A stretch of 64,000 nt of DNA, taken from NCBI GenBank assembly GCA_963977125.1, contig CAXBNJ010000003.1:62001-126000 (forward strand), read 5' to 3'. Of this stretch, positions 1 through 8,886 are shown piece after piece. The position numbers and the translations under genes were made by a program. Position 1 is the first letter of the stretch. Each line of letters opens with the position of its first letter. The notes under the pieces were generated by a model. The model ran no database searches and was not told the origin of the DNA. It saw only the letters and a list, made by a program, of their open reading frames with translations. The DNA is from UBA2705 sp963977125. GTDB lineage: Bacteria > Pseudomonadota > Alphaproteobacteria > Micavibrionales > Micavibrionaceae.

Positions 1-465
1 TATATCATTGATAACGCTGCTGAGCTTGGTCAAGAAACAATACTTGGCGCTGGCGTAATACGTAGCGGTGGCGACGATATTATCTCTGGCGGCGCAGGTA
101 ACGATGTTATCTTCGGTCAAGAAGGTAATGACATTATCTCTGGCGGCACAGGCGACGACGTTCTGTACGGCGGTAGCGGTAGCGATACATTCATGTTCGA
201 AGCTGCTGATAATGGCCGTGATACAATTATGGACTTTGATATTGCTAATGATCACCTTGATCTATCAAGCCTCGTATCAATTACTGACCCAGTAACACAA
301 TCTATCGAAGACTTTGTTTTCGCTACAGATAACGGTTCAGGCGGCACAGTAGTTTCAATTGATACAGCGGGTAGCGGCGACATTAATAACGCAGTAGCGG
401 TCGCCGACTTAGAAGGCGTAAGCGCTGATCTAAACGACTTGATCGCAACATTGTTAGTCGCTTAA
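1..465 (+). CDS. RTX calcium-binding secreted protein, C-terminal fragment
   Basis: The open frame runs in from the left edge, so the start lies outside the window. The first 60 or so residues contain glycine/aspartate-rich nonapeptide repeats of the RTX type (GGAGNDVIFG, GGTGDDVLYGG) that bind calcium and fold into a beta-roll. They are followed by the roughly 90-residue C-terminal domain with a DTFMFE / DTIMDFD pattern that acts as the type I secretion signal in this family. The protein is therefore probably exported in one step by an ABC-type secretion system that is not in this window. The C-terminal domain resembles that of the RTX protein at 42265-44361. A strong terminator follows directly. 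Confidence 0.85.
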   Translation, partial: YIIDNAAELGQETILGAGVIRSGGDDIISGGAGNDVIFGQEGNDIISGGTGDDVLYGGSGSDTFMFEAADNGRDTIMDFDIANDHLDLSSLVSITDPVTQSIEDFVFATDNGSGGTVVSIDTAGSGDINNAVAVADLEGVSADLNDLIATLLVA

Positions 466-491
466 TCTAAGCTTCTAAAATAACGAATAAA

Positions 492-530
492 AAAACAGCC
501 AGATGTAAAAATCATCTGGCTGTTTTTTTT
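492..530 (+). terminator. Rho-independent terminator after RTX gene
   Basis: A 13-14 bp perfect stem (AACAGCCAGATG paired with CATCTGGCTGTT) encloses a 7-nt loop. It is flanked by an A run on the left and a run of eight T on the right, so it can work in both directions. It lies 27 bp after the RTX stop codon. Confidence 0.9.
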
Positions 531-615
531 AGTGAGTTTCTTTTGACATAACACCTTTTTCGTGGTAGTTTCGTCGTTATTATTTCCCATGATGATTGCA
601 AAAATGCAGGTAGAA

Positions 616-1863
616 ATGACTGACGTAAATGAAAATACAGTGCCCGATATTATCGAGCTAGGCGGCTTACAACAGAATTTTTATGATCGGCTTTCTGAGG
701 CTTATCAGGTAAACCATGCGGATGCCGTGGCAGAGGAGGCGCATCAGCTCGCGCCGTTATTTAATTGTTTATCGGCTTATATACGTGATTATGAGGTTGG
801 CGCATCTAAGCTTCCGCAATATCTTAATAATGACATCATTAATTGGTTTAAGGCTGATAAGCATAAAGCGGTGTCCGCTCAAACGCTTTCGACTTTATTT
901 ACCAAAATTGCTAATGATAATGGATCGCTTATCCGTTCCAATTTTATCTTCACAGATTCGGCGAGTTTTAAGGACTTTGCTAAAAATGACTGCGTTACTT
1001 ATTATAGTGGTGAGGGGCATACATGTTTCCCGAGTGCTTTAAATTTAGGCCAAAAACAGAATATGGGCTTCGCCCAAATATTACGTATCGGTAGTGACAC
1101 GCGCATCACGCAGCCTGTTATTGGTCTGGATGGCACGCGTATTTCGAATTGTCAGGATGAAGCGCAGAAAAATATCTATACGCAGCTCGAGGCGATTTAC
1201 CGTTTAACCAATCATGACTGGCTACACCATATGACGCTGCCCGTTGTTGGGAACGCAACGATTGCTAAGGCTAATAATAATACAAAAATAAAAGAGACTT
1301 TAATACGCTGGAATCTGGCCATGGCTACGCCGCATGAGTCTTATAAAAATGGTTGCTATGAAGCATGGGCGGTTATGAGCCATGCGCATTTGCTCGGGCG
1401 TGAAGAAGGTGGACCTATACGTCGCGCTTTGGAAGAAAAAATAACGCTGTTATGTGCAGGGCTAGAAAGCCGCGCGGCGTCAATTTCGCCTTTTGGGGCG
1501 AGGAATGATAATCAACGCAGCGTAGCCTATACCGAGCTCGCCTATTTCGCGCAATTGGCTGCAACGGCATTATCTTATGTGCAGCGCCCCGATACAGCGC
1601 TGTTTAAGCCGTTATTAGAGACTGTAGAGCGCATTTTCCCTTTGAATGATCCCGATGCGCTCAGCGCGCTTTGTGACGTTTGGCGCTATGAAGAAAACGC
1701 ATCCGTTAATCTGATCGATCAATGCACAAATCACCTGATTAAAGCCAACAGCGCAGCTTATTTATTAGGGGGTGAGCATGATAATGTTGAATTTGCAGAA
1801 AAAAGCCAAGGCTATACCGTCGCGGCCTGCGCTCTGATGCTGCATAATTACGGCCTCACCTAA
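616..1863 (+). CDS. Hypothetical protein, about 415 residues
   Basis: I do not recognise this protein. It is soluble-looking, mostly helical, with no signal peptide or membrane segment. A histidine-rich stretch (NHDWLHHMT) sits near the middle and scattered cysteines follow. The frame is open from a GTG at 562 with further ATGs at 589, 592, 604 and 616; I chose 616 because AGG lies 5 nt upstream of it. It sits alone between the RTX terminator and lptB, about 106 bp before the latter. Because Dot/Icm genes lie just downstream it could be a secretion substrate, but that is only a positional guess. Confidence 0.6.
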   Translation: MTDVNENTVPDIIELGGLQQNFYDRLSEAYQVNHADAVAEEAHQLAPLFNCLSAYIRDYEVGASKLPQYLNNDIINWFKADKHKAVSAQTLSTLFTKIANDNGSLIRSNFIFTDSASFKDFAKNDCVTYYSGEGHTCFPSALNLGQKQNMGFAQILRIGSDTRITQPVIGLDGTRISNCQDEAQKNIYTQLEAIYRLTNHDWLHHMTLPVVGNATIAKANNNTKIKETLIRWNLAMATPHESYKNGCYEAWAVMSHAHLLGREEGGPIRRALEEKITLLCAGLESRAASISPFGARNDNQRSVAYTELAYFAQLAATALSYVQRPDTALFKPLLETVERIFPLNDPDALSALCDVWRYEENASVNLIDQCTNHLIKANSAAYLLGGEHDNVEFAEKSQGYTVAACALMLHNYGLT

Positions 1864-1969
1864 GATAAAGCGCGGCGTAAAGAAGAATTGACCTTTGTAC
1901 AGAAGATGCTTAATAAGGTGGTTGATATATAAATAGTCACACTATAACCAGATATGATAATATAGATTT

Positions 1970-2725
1970 ATGAGTACTCGATCCCACATAAAAGCTGTTA
2001 AACGCGGCCTATCCGTCCAGCATTTATCAAAAAGTTATAAAAAGCGCCCTGTTTTACGGGATGTAAGCCTATATATTCAACCTGGTGAAGCGGTTGCGTT
2101 ATTGGGGCCTAATGGCGCGGGTAAAACGACATGTTTTTATATCATTACGGGCTTAATCAACCCCGATAGCGGGCAAGTTAGTCTTGATGGTGTTGATATC
2201 ACCCATATACCAATGTATCGCCGTGCGCGTTTGGGGGTGGGTTATTTGCCGCAAGAATCCTCTATTTTCCGTGGCTTGAATGTCGAAGATAATATTCGCG
2301 CCGTATTGCAAACGCAAAACGACTTAAAGCCAGAACAGCAAGAAATTTTCTTAGAAGAGCTTTTGGCTGAATTCTCGATTGAGCATTTACGTCGTACGCC
2401 CGCCATTTCTTTATCAGGTGGTGAGCGTCGCCGCGCTGAAATCGCGCGCGCTTTGGCTTCGCGCCCACAATTTATTTTGCTCGATGAGCCTTTAGCCGGT
2501 ATTGACCCGATCGCGGTTAGTGATATCCGTGCTTTAATCGCTCAACTTAAAACGCGTGGTATTGGCGTTTTAATTACAGATCACAATGTGCGTGATTGCT
2601 TGGGTATTGTTGACCGCGCTTATATTCTGCATGACGGTAAAGTCCTGATGGAAGGCACGCCTGAGGATATCGTTAACCATGATGCTGTTCGTAAAGTCTA
2701 TCTTGGTGATGGATTCTCGCTGTAA
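1970..2725 (+). CDS. lptB: LPS export ABC transporter ATP-binding protein LptB
   Basis: This is the cytoplasmic ATPase that powers LptFG to extract lipopolysaccharide from the inner membrane and push it along the LptC-LptA bridge. At 251 residues it has the usual length. Walker A (GPNGAGKTT) is at residues 46-54, the signature LSGGE at 148-152, and Walker B ending in DE at 172-173, followed by the H-loop region (ITDHNVRDC). The LptB-typical order, with rpoN directly downstream (30 bp gap), supports the assignment. The usual upstream lptC/lptA genes are absent here; an unrelated orphan gene takes their place. Confidence 0.95.
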   Translation: MSTRSHIKAVKRGLSVQHLSKSYKKRPVLRDVSLYIQPGEAVALLGPNGAGKTTCFYIITGLINPDSGQVSLDGVDITHIPMYRRARLGVGYLPQESSIFRGLNVEDNIRAVLQTQNDLKPEQQEIFLEELLAEFSIEHLRRTPAISLSGGERRRAEIARALASRPQFILLDEPLAGIDPIAVSDIRALIAQLKTRGIGVLITDHNVRDCLGIVDRAYILHDGKVLMEGTPEDIVNHDAVRKVYLGDGFSL

Positions 2726-2754
2726 TTTAGTGAAAATCGTGGTACTATCTGCGC

Positions 2755-4287
2755 ATGAATAAACTATCTCAAAGTATTAATCTAAAACAAGGGCAGTCGC
2801 TGGTTATGAACCAGCAAATGCAGCAAGCTATTAAGTTGCTGCAATTGTCGAATCTTGAGCTCAGCGAATATTTAGAGGAGGTGCTTGAAACCAATCCTCT
2901 GCTTGAAAAAGTCGATGCCACAGGCACGCATGAAAGCATTAGCGATACGAGCAATGCTGACACAGATAGTATGGATTCTAATTTTGAGCAGGATGATTGG
3001 AGCGCTGATAATGGCGATAACCATGATAATCACGCACAAGACTCAAGCGACTCACCAGAGGCTTCTTCAGCCTCCGATACCAATAACGAGGGTTCTGAAG
3101 CTTCACAAGATTTTGATTCAGGCTCTGATATGGGCGGCAGTAATACTGGTGGCTCTCATAATTTTGATGACGCAGATTATTCATTTGAAAACCGCATGAG
3201 CAAAGAGCCTTCATTGCGCGAGCATCTGATGAATCAGCTGCATATACTGACAGAAGACCCGCGTGACCGCTTGATTGGTGCTTTGCTGATCGATCAGCTT
3301 GACGAAGCGGGCTATTTACGCGCTGATCCGGCGGATTTAGCTGCGCGGCTTGAGTGTTCGGAAGAGCGCGTGGTGAAGTTATTGGCTAAAATGCGCCATT
3401 TTGACCCTGTCGGCGCGTTTGCACGCGATTTGGCGGATTGTTTGGCTATGCAGTTAGAGGATCATGGGCAGTTAGACGCCCCGATGATTCGTTTGCTCGA
3501 TAACCTTGATTTATTGGCGGCGCATGACTTTGATAAATTAATGAAGGCTTGTGACGTCAATCGTACTTATTTAGATGATATGATCGGCGAAATCCGACGC
3601 ATGCAGCCTAAACCAGCAAGTGAATTTGACCACTTTGTTGCGCAGACCGTTGTGCCTGAAGTTATCATGAAGGCGCGTGCAAAAAATTTAGGTGGTGGTT
3701 GGCGCGTTGAGCTGAATAATGCCACTTTGCCTAAAGTTCTTGTTAATCAGGAATATTATACTGAGGTCTGCAGCAAAGCGAAACGTAAGACCGATAAAGA
3801 ATTTTTGTCGACACAAATGCAATCAGCGAACTGGTTGGTGCGCGCGCTTGATCAACGCGCTCAGACGATATTAAAAGTCGCCAGTGAGATAATAGAACAG
3901 CAAAGCGCTTTCTTCCTTTATGGCATTGAATTTTTACAGCCGATGAATTTAAAGGATATTGCCGAAGAAATTGAAATGCATGAAAGTACCGTTAGCCGCG
4001 TCACTACAAACAAGTATATTGGCACACCGCGCGGTATTTTTGAGCTGAAATTTTTCTTTTCAACAGCTCTTATTGGCGCGGATGGTCTTGTTCATTCGGC
4101 CGAATCTGTTAAATCAAAAGTCAAAACAATGATTGATAATGAAGATCCGAGCGCTGTTTTATCCGATGATAAAATTGTTGAGATGCTGCGCGAAGATAGT
4201 ATTGATATAGCCCGGCGTACTGTGGCTAAATACCGCGAATCTATGAATATACCCTCATCGGTTCAGCGCAGGCGCATGAAACGCTAG
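2755..4287 (+). CDS. rpoN: RNA polymerase sigma-54 factor
   Basis: Sigma-54 directs RNA polymerase to -24/-12 promoters that need an activator ATPase. The glutamine-rich region I (residues 7-45) is followed by an unusually long acidic linker rich in D, S and N (about residues 55-145). The core-binding domain, a helix-turn-helix (HESTVSRV) and the RpoN box (ARRTVAKYRESM) come next near the C-terminus. At 510 residues it is slightly long because of the linker. It is 30 bp downstream of lptB, the common proteobacterial arrangement. The usual downstream raiA/ptsN genes are replaced by Dot/Icm genes. Confidence 0.96.
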   Translation: MNKLSQSINLKQGQSLVMNQQMQQAIKLLQLSNLELSEYLEEVLETNPLLEKVDATGTHESISDTSNADTDSMDSNFEQDDWSADNGDNHDNHAQDSSDSPEASSASDTNNEGSEASQDFDSGSDMGGSNTGGSHNFDDADYSFENRMSKEPSLREHLMNQLHILTEDPRDRLIGALLIDQLDEAGYLRADPADLAARLECSEERVVKLLAKMRHFDPVGAFARDLADCLAMQLEDHGQLDAPMIRLLDNLDLLAAHDFDKLMKACDVNRTYLDDMIGEIRRMQPKPASEFDHFVAQTVVPEVIMKARAKNLGGGWRVELNNATLPKVLVNQEYYTEVCSKAKRKTDKEFLSTQMQSANWLVRALDQRAQTILKVASEIIEQQSAFFLYGIEFLQPMNLKDIAEEIEMHESTVSRVTTNKYIGTPRGIFELKFFFSTALIGADGLVHSAESVKSKVKTMIDNEDPSAVLSDDKIVEMLREDSIDIARRTVAKYRESMNIPSSVQRRRMKR

Positions 4288-4422
4288 CTATGTTTGGCAA
4301 TAAAAATCTGTATAAATTTTTCTGATTTTAATGAATTTATTGCAATAGGCTTCACAACATAGATAATCTAAGCTAGTATTCAGAAAGCATTTCGCTGTTA
4401 ACAGTCTACAGATATTGTCATC

Positions 4423-4923
4423 ATGATTAAAAAACATTTCCATCTCTCCACTCTTCTCATTGCTCTCGCCTTAACTGGCTGTGAGACACCCTCTATCATT
4501 CGTAATGATGCGCCGCAAGTTGTCGCCTCTCCAGATAGTGTGTCTTTAATGTTGGCTAACGCAGCTGATAAGGCGAGTACAGCCTTAGAAACTTTAGCCG
4601 CTATAGAGCAATTTAATTCACCAAGCGTTGCCACAGCGCCCCCGGTTAACGTACCAACGGAGCTTAATCGCGCCGTTACGATCGACTGGTTAGGTCCTGT
4701 TGAGCAAATCAGCAAAACATTAGCCGATCAATCAGGCTATCGCTTTGTTGTCCTTGGTGACGTACCGCCAGTGCCCGTCGTGGTTGATATAAGTGTCGAA
4801 AACAGACCGATTATCGAAGTTATGCGCAATATTGGGCTGCAACTTGGTCGTCGTGCTGATTTAAGGTTAGACTCACAGCGCCGTGTTGTTGAACTATTCT
4901 ATGCACCAGTTTCTGGTCTTTAA
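4423..4923 (+). CDS. dotD: Dot/Icm type IVB secretion lipoprotein DotD
   Basis: DotD is a small outer-membrane lipoprotein of type IVB secretion systems; with DotC it brings DotH to the outer membrane core complex. The N-terminus is a lipoprotein signal with lipobox LTGC and the acylated Cys at residue 20. The C-terminal half has the DotD fold seen in Legionella DotD and IncI TraH (a secretin N-like domain: TLADQSGYRF, then ISVENRPIIEVMRNIG). At 166 residues it has the family length. It starts a dotD-dotC-dotB run, with 67 bp to dotC and a 135 bp gap after rpoN. Confidence 0.85.
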   Translation: MIKKHFHLSTLLIALALTGCETPSIIRNDAPQVVASPDSVSLMLANAADKASTALETLAAIEQFNSPSVATAPPVNVPTELNRAVTIDWLGPVEQISKTLADQSGYRFVVLGDVPPVPVVVDISVENRPIIEVMRNIGLQLGRRADLRLDSQRRVVELFYAPVSGL

Positions 4924-4990
4924 TAGTATATGATATGGTTGCGGTCTTGTGATTAATCACGAGCCAATTGTATAAAATGGAACGTTAAGA

Positions 4991-5869
4991 ATGAAAAAAT
5001 CAGGGAAGAGTTCAGCTTTGATACATAAAAAACTTATATTAGGTGCGGCGCTTGCTGCGATTTTAATCGCGGGCTCTTTTAGCACAGCGCGTGCTGCTGA
5101 TAAACCTGCTGACTTAACGTTAGAACCGCCGCGCGAAATGAAGTCGTTGCAAAAAATCTCTCCTTCAGATGAGGGACGATTAATCGCAGAGGGCACTATG
5201 CCTCTTGATATTCGCCGTGATGCGCTTATTGAAGCGGCCTTATCCTTCGGTGCTCGTGGCGGCCTTGCTATGCGCACTTACGAGATTAATATTGATCTGC
5301 AAAAACAGACGGCTTACATGGACAAAGTTTATAACTTTAGAAGCCTGCTCATCGCCGCGCCTTCTGGCATGTTGATCGAGCCTCCTGTTATATCAACTGC
5401 GATTGATGCGATGTTGATTGATGGTGATGGCCAGTCAGCTGCGGTTTCAGATCGTATTTACAACATTAATAAAAACGCGCGCATTGTTTCGACATCGCGT
5501 GATTGGCGTGAATACCTTAAGCGTGATTGGGGTACCGTCAAAAATCCACCAGATATTCTTATGCCTGAAAATGATGAAGAGCGTAAAATCTGGAAAGAAA
5601 AAGTCGCTCAGGGCTGGAAAAGTGGCTATGAGCAAGCTGATGAAACTTTCGCGGCGGACCTAGCGCGTTTGACATCAGATTTCGGTGGCATGGTGCGTTA
5701 CCGTAAGCTTTTAGCACAAGGCATGGTCTCTCCGCCTTATGCTAACCAAGTTGATCGCGGCGTTACTGGCGGCGGCTCTGAGATGCGTGTCGGCGATCGT
5801 GCCATTCAGTTAACTGGAAAACCACAACTTATAAGCGGACATAGTTCATGGAAGCCCGCAAACCGGTAA
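4991..5869 (+). CDS. dotC: Dot/Icm type IVB secretion protein DotC
   Basis: DotC is part of the outer-membrane ring of type IVB secretion systems. The diagnostic central region is present: YMDKVYNFRSLL, then PPVISTA, then a charged stretch with DWREYL, and a C-terminal YRKLLAQGMVSPP. The signal peptide ends near residue 35 (STARA). There is no cysteine anywhere in the protein, so unlike Legionella DotC it cannot be a lipoprotein. The gene overlaps dotB by 22 bp, implying co-translation. Length 292 residues matches the family. Confidence 0.88.
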   Translation: MKKSGKSSALIHKKLILGAALAAILIAGSFSTARAADKPADLTLEPPREMKSLQKISPSDEGRLIAEGTMPLDIRRDALIEAALSFGARGGLAMRTYEINIDLQKQTAYMDKVYNFRSLLIAAPSGMLIEPPVISTAIDAMLIDGDGQSAAVSDRIYNINKNARIVSTSRDWREYLKRDWGTVKNPPDILMPENDEERKIWKEKVAQGWKSGYEQADETFAADLARLTSDFGGMVRYRKLLAQGMVSPPYANQVDRGVTGGGSEMRVGDRAIQLTGKPQLISGHSSWKPANR

Positions 5870-7008
5870 GTCTCCTTAAGGGTGAGGATAATATAGCTGA
5901 AACCTGGCCGGATGAACCCGATCGGTTTCGTGCAGAGCACGTGGATGAATATCTGCAGTGGTGTGTGAAAAAAGGCGCTTCGGATATAACGATCCAAACG
6001 GATCGCCCGGGCTATAATGATATTTCAGGTACGCTTTATCCCGCTACATATCGCCCTATTGATGCGGGGGATATGACCGTCTTTCTTGGTAAGATCTATG
6101 GCCCTGATGCAGCTGCGCGTCTGGCCACGGGCGATGACCTTGATGTTTCCTATGAAATCAGGCCGGATCGCTATTCGCGTATTCGTTTTCGTGTGAATAT
6201 TACCGCCGTGCTCTCACGTGGGCGTGATGCTGTTCAAATTACCATGCGTTCATTGCCGAGCGAGCCGCCGACAATGACTGTGCTGAATATCGAACAAGAG
6301 ATTATCGATAACTGGGCACCGCGCCAAGGCATGGTCGTGATTACAGGGCCAACAGGATCTGGTAAATCAACATTGCTCTCAGCGGGCAACCGTATGTTGC
6401 TCGAGCGCGTGCATGGCTGCGGTAAGATGCTGACTTATGAATCGCCGATTGAATATACTTATGACACGATTAATTCACCGCGTTCTCTTGTATCGCAAAC
6501 TGAAATTCCACGCCACTTACCAAATTTTGCGGCGGGCGTTCGTAACGCATTGCGCCGTAAACCTGAAATTATATTGGTTGGTGAGGCGCGTGATAAAGAA
6601 ACAATCTCTGCGGCGATTGAAGCCGCGCAAACAGGTCACGCTGTTTATACAACAACACATACAACAGGCGTTGCGTCGACTGTACGTCGTATGATTACGA
6701 CCTTTGATACGACAGAGCGTAACGAGCGTGCCTTTGCCCTAATGGAAACGTTACGGATGATTGTAACGCAAGTGCTTGTCCCTAAAATTGGCGGTGGCCG
6801 TATGGGGCTGCGCGAATGGATGATTTTCCCTGCGGATGTTCGTGAGAAACTTTTGGACATGGAATTTGATGATTGGACGAATGAAATTTCACGTATGATC
6901 CCAGCCTATGGCCAAAGCATGAATAAATCAGCAACGGATGCTTTTGAATCTGGCTTGATCGAAAAACGCCATTATCTGGCTTTGACCGCAGGCGAAGGCG
7001 GCCATTAA
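5848..7008 (+). CDS. dotB: Dot/Icm secretion ATPase DotB
   Basis: DotB is a cytoplasmic hexameric ATPase of the VirB11/PilT superfamily that energises the Dot/Icm channel. It has Walker A GPTGSGKST at residues 167-175, an Asp box around LTYESPIEY (195-203), Walker B IILVGEARD (241-249) and a His box HAVYTTTHTTG (264-274). The N-terminal domain (ASDITIQTDRP) is of the DotB/TraJ rather than PilT type. It overlaps the end of dotC and is convergent with the HisA-like gene. Length 386 is normal for DotB. Confidence 0.93.
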   Translation: MEARKPVSLLKGEDNIAETWPDEPDRFRAEHVDEYLQWCVKKGASDITIQTDRPGYNDISGTLYPATYRPIDAGDMTVFLGKIYGPDAAARLATGDDLDVSYEIRPDRYSRIRFRVNITAVLSRGRDAVQITMRSLPSEPPTMTVLNIEQEIIDNWAPRQGMVVITGPTGSGKSTLLSAGNRMLLERVHGCGKMLTYESPIEYTYDTINSPRSLVSQTEIPRHLPNFAAGVRNALRRKPEIILVGEARDKETISAAIEAAQTGHAVYTTTHTTGVASTVRRMITTFDTTERNERAFALMETLRMIVTQVLVPKIGGGRMGLREWMIFPADVREKLLDMEFDDWTNEISRMIPAYGQSMNKSATDAFESGLIEKRHYLALTAGEGGH

Positions 7009-7038
7009 TTTTTCTTTGTTGGGCGTGGCGAAAAAGAT

Positions 7039-7797
7039 TTAATTATCGTTACTTTTTTGCTGGTAAAGCGATATGCCGGCGGCGATTTGTAAGGCATCAA
7101 CAGCGGCGATTTGCTCATTATACAAAGCCTCACCAATTAACGCGCCCGCTATGCCGTTTTCACTGACCGCAGCGATAGAGAGTAAATCTTCTATGTAATT
7201 CACTTTGCCGGCATAAAATACGGGGCAGTCAATTTTTGATGATAATTCCACGCAGCCGCTCATATCTAGGCCTGGTTTGGCAATGCTGCCTTCATTCTGG
7301 CTTTGTGAATCACTATATAAAACGGCATATAAGCCACATTTGCTCATATTCTCAGCGATCTTACTTAAATCAAAGCTTTTGATTTTGCCAGCTTTCGATA
7401 CAGCGACGCTGTCACCATCTGTGTGGAGGTGCAGGGCAATTTGATCAGGAAAGAAATCGCAAGCTTCACGCATGAACTTATGATCGCCTAGCGCCGTATT
7501 ATTGAGGATAATGCGGCTAACACCTTCGCCAACGAGCTTATCAATAGTGGCTATATCTTTAATCGCGCCTTCAAAGGCAACCGGCACATCAACGCCATCA
7601 ATGATTTCGCATATGGAATCAAGGCTCACATGGTCGATCTCGTTATCAAGGCATTGAACGTAAATCCATGAAAACCCCATTTTAACAAAGCGCGCGGCAA
7701 TTTCCGCAGGCGAGCATTGTGCCTCAGCGATAAGCGGGCTGTTCATTTGATATAAAGATTGACCGTCTTTAATAACGATTTTTGGAAATATAAGCAT
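7039..7797 (-). CDS. Degenerate HisA-like TIM-barrel protein
   Basis: The protein aligns over its whole length with HisA (ProFAR isomerase of histidine synthesis), starting IFPKIVIKDG where HisA has IPAIDLxDG. The two catalytic aspartates are replaced: the first strand Asp is Val8, and the second (in the ALDV segment of HisA) is His123 in ALHLH. The phosphate-binding glycine motifs are also altered (FEGAIKD; YAGKVNY; IGEALYN). No other his gene is nearby. It probably does a different job or binds a phosphosugar without isomerising it. It lies 37 bp downstream of gpsA on the same strand and may be co-transcribed with it. Confidence 0.75.
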   Translation of the reverse strand: MLIFPKIVIKDGQSLYQMNSPLIAEAQCSPAEIAARFVKMGFSWIYVQCLDNEIDHVSLDSICEIIDGVDVPVAFEGAIKDIATIDKLVGEGVSRIILNNTALGDHKFMREACDFFPDQIALHLHTDGDSVAVSKAGKIKSFDLSKIAENMSKCGLYAVLYSDSQSQNEGSIAKPGLDMSGCVELSSKIDCPVFYAGKVNYIEDLLSIAAVSENGIAGALIGEALYNEQIAAVDALQIAAGISLYQQKSNDN

Positions 7798-7834
7798 GAT
7801 AATCTACAAAAATTTCAGAGTTTCGTTATACGCC

Positions 7835-8827
7835 TTAATCGGCTTGCTGACGCAATGGGCGTTGTAACATGTGGTTTACCGCGTCTCTAATCGGCATATT
7901 TTCGTTTAGGCATTTGTAAACAGCTTCAGCGATAGGCATTTCAACCGCGTGGTTTTTGGCCATGACCATAAGTGCTTTCGATGTGTGCACGCCTTCCGTG
8001 ACCGCATTACGCTCGCCCATGATTTCCTCTAAGCTGCGCCCTTTACCCAAATCAGAACCAAGTGAGAAATTACGGGATTGCATCGACGAACAAGTGAGAA
8101 CTAAATCACCAAATCCACACATGCCCATTAATGTCTCTTTCTTTGCGCCCATAGCTGACGCAAGGCGGCCTATTTCAGCTATACCACGTGTCATTAACGC
8201 CGCGCGGGCATTCTCGCCAAGGCCCAGGCCGTGTACAGCGCCACAGGCGATAGCGACAACATTTTTAATTGCGCCGCCAAGCTGTGCGCCGATAATGTCT
8301 TTTGAATGGTAAAGTCTTAAGTTACGGCTGCTTAATGCCTCCATTATTAACGCGGCTTGCTCTGCATCTTTATAAGCCAGAGTCATTGCGCTTGGTAAGC
8401 CTTGAGCCATTTCCGTCGCGAATGTTGGGCCAGTTAAAATGCCGATCGGGGCTTGTGGTACTTCTTGCTCTGCAATTTGTGACATGAGCAGGCCTGTTTC
8501 CATTTCAATGCCTTTGGCACAGATAAGAAGTGGCTGGTCTTTACGCAAAGATGATTTGATTGATTTTAACGTCGAGCGTAAATGCTGTGCAGGGACAACA
8601 AGCAAGAGTATGTCGCAATCCGTTACTTCAGAGAGTGATTCTGTAATTTTAATAGAAGGATCAATTTTTATATCAGGCAAGAATTGATTGTTTTCATGAT
8701 GGGCCTGCATATAAGAGACCAAATCCGTCTCGCGCGCCCATAATGTAACATCACGATCCGCCGCGCTTATAACTTGCGCTAAGGCTGTGCCCCATGCGCC
8801 AGCCCCAATAATACCAACTTTATTCAT
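7835..8827 (-). CDS. gpsA: Glycerol-3-phosphate dehydrogenase (NAD(P)+)
   Basis: GpsA reduces dihydroxyacetone phosphate to sn-glycerol-3-phosphate, the backbone of phospholipids. The N-terminal Rossmann motif GIIGAGAWGTALA is intact, and the C-terminal catalytic part shows GGAIKNVVAIACG and TRGIAEIGRLA typical of the family. The ATG at 8827 places the motif right at the start and has GGA upstream; ATG 8839 and GTG 8848 are in-frame alternatives. It follows tsaD (about 60 bp), a pairing common in alphaproteobacteria. Confidence 0.96.
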   Translation of the reverse strand: MNKVGIIGAGAWGTALAQVISAADRDVTLWARETDLVSYMQAHHENNQFLPDIKIDPSIKITESLSEVTDCDILLLVVPAQHLRSTLKSIKSSLRKDQPLLICAKGIEMETGLLMSQIAEQEVPQAPIGILTGPTFATEMAQGLPSAMTLAYKDAEQAALIMEALSSRNLRLYHSKDIIGAQLGGAIKNVVAIACGAVHGLGLGENARAALMTRGIAEIGRLASAMGAKKETLMGMCGFGDLVLTCSSMQSRNFSLGSDLGKGRSLEEIMGERNAVTEGVHTSKALMVMAKNHAVEMPIAEAVYKCLNENMPIRDAVNHMLQRPLRQQAD

Positions 8828-8886
8828 TGAATTTTCCATTATTACCACTCTATTATTCTTATCAATTTTTGTCTTTATAACGTTTT

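Noticed and set aside
1..190. Short direct repeats that might suggest a CRISPR array
   Set aside because: The repeats are imperfect, contiguous and encode glycine/aspartate RTX nonapeptides; there are no spacers.
68..295. Open frame overlapping the RTX gene in another frame
   Set aside because: It is out of phase with the RTX repeats, which continue in the frame ending at 465; it has no ribosome site and no family.
7039..7797. Annotation as hisA (ProFAR isomerase)
   Set aside because: Both catalytic aspartates are replaced and no other his gene is nearby, so the enzyme name would mislead.
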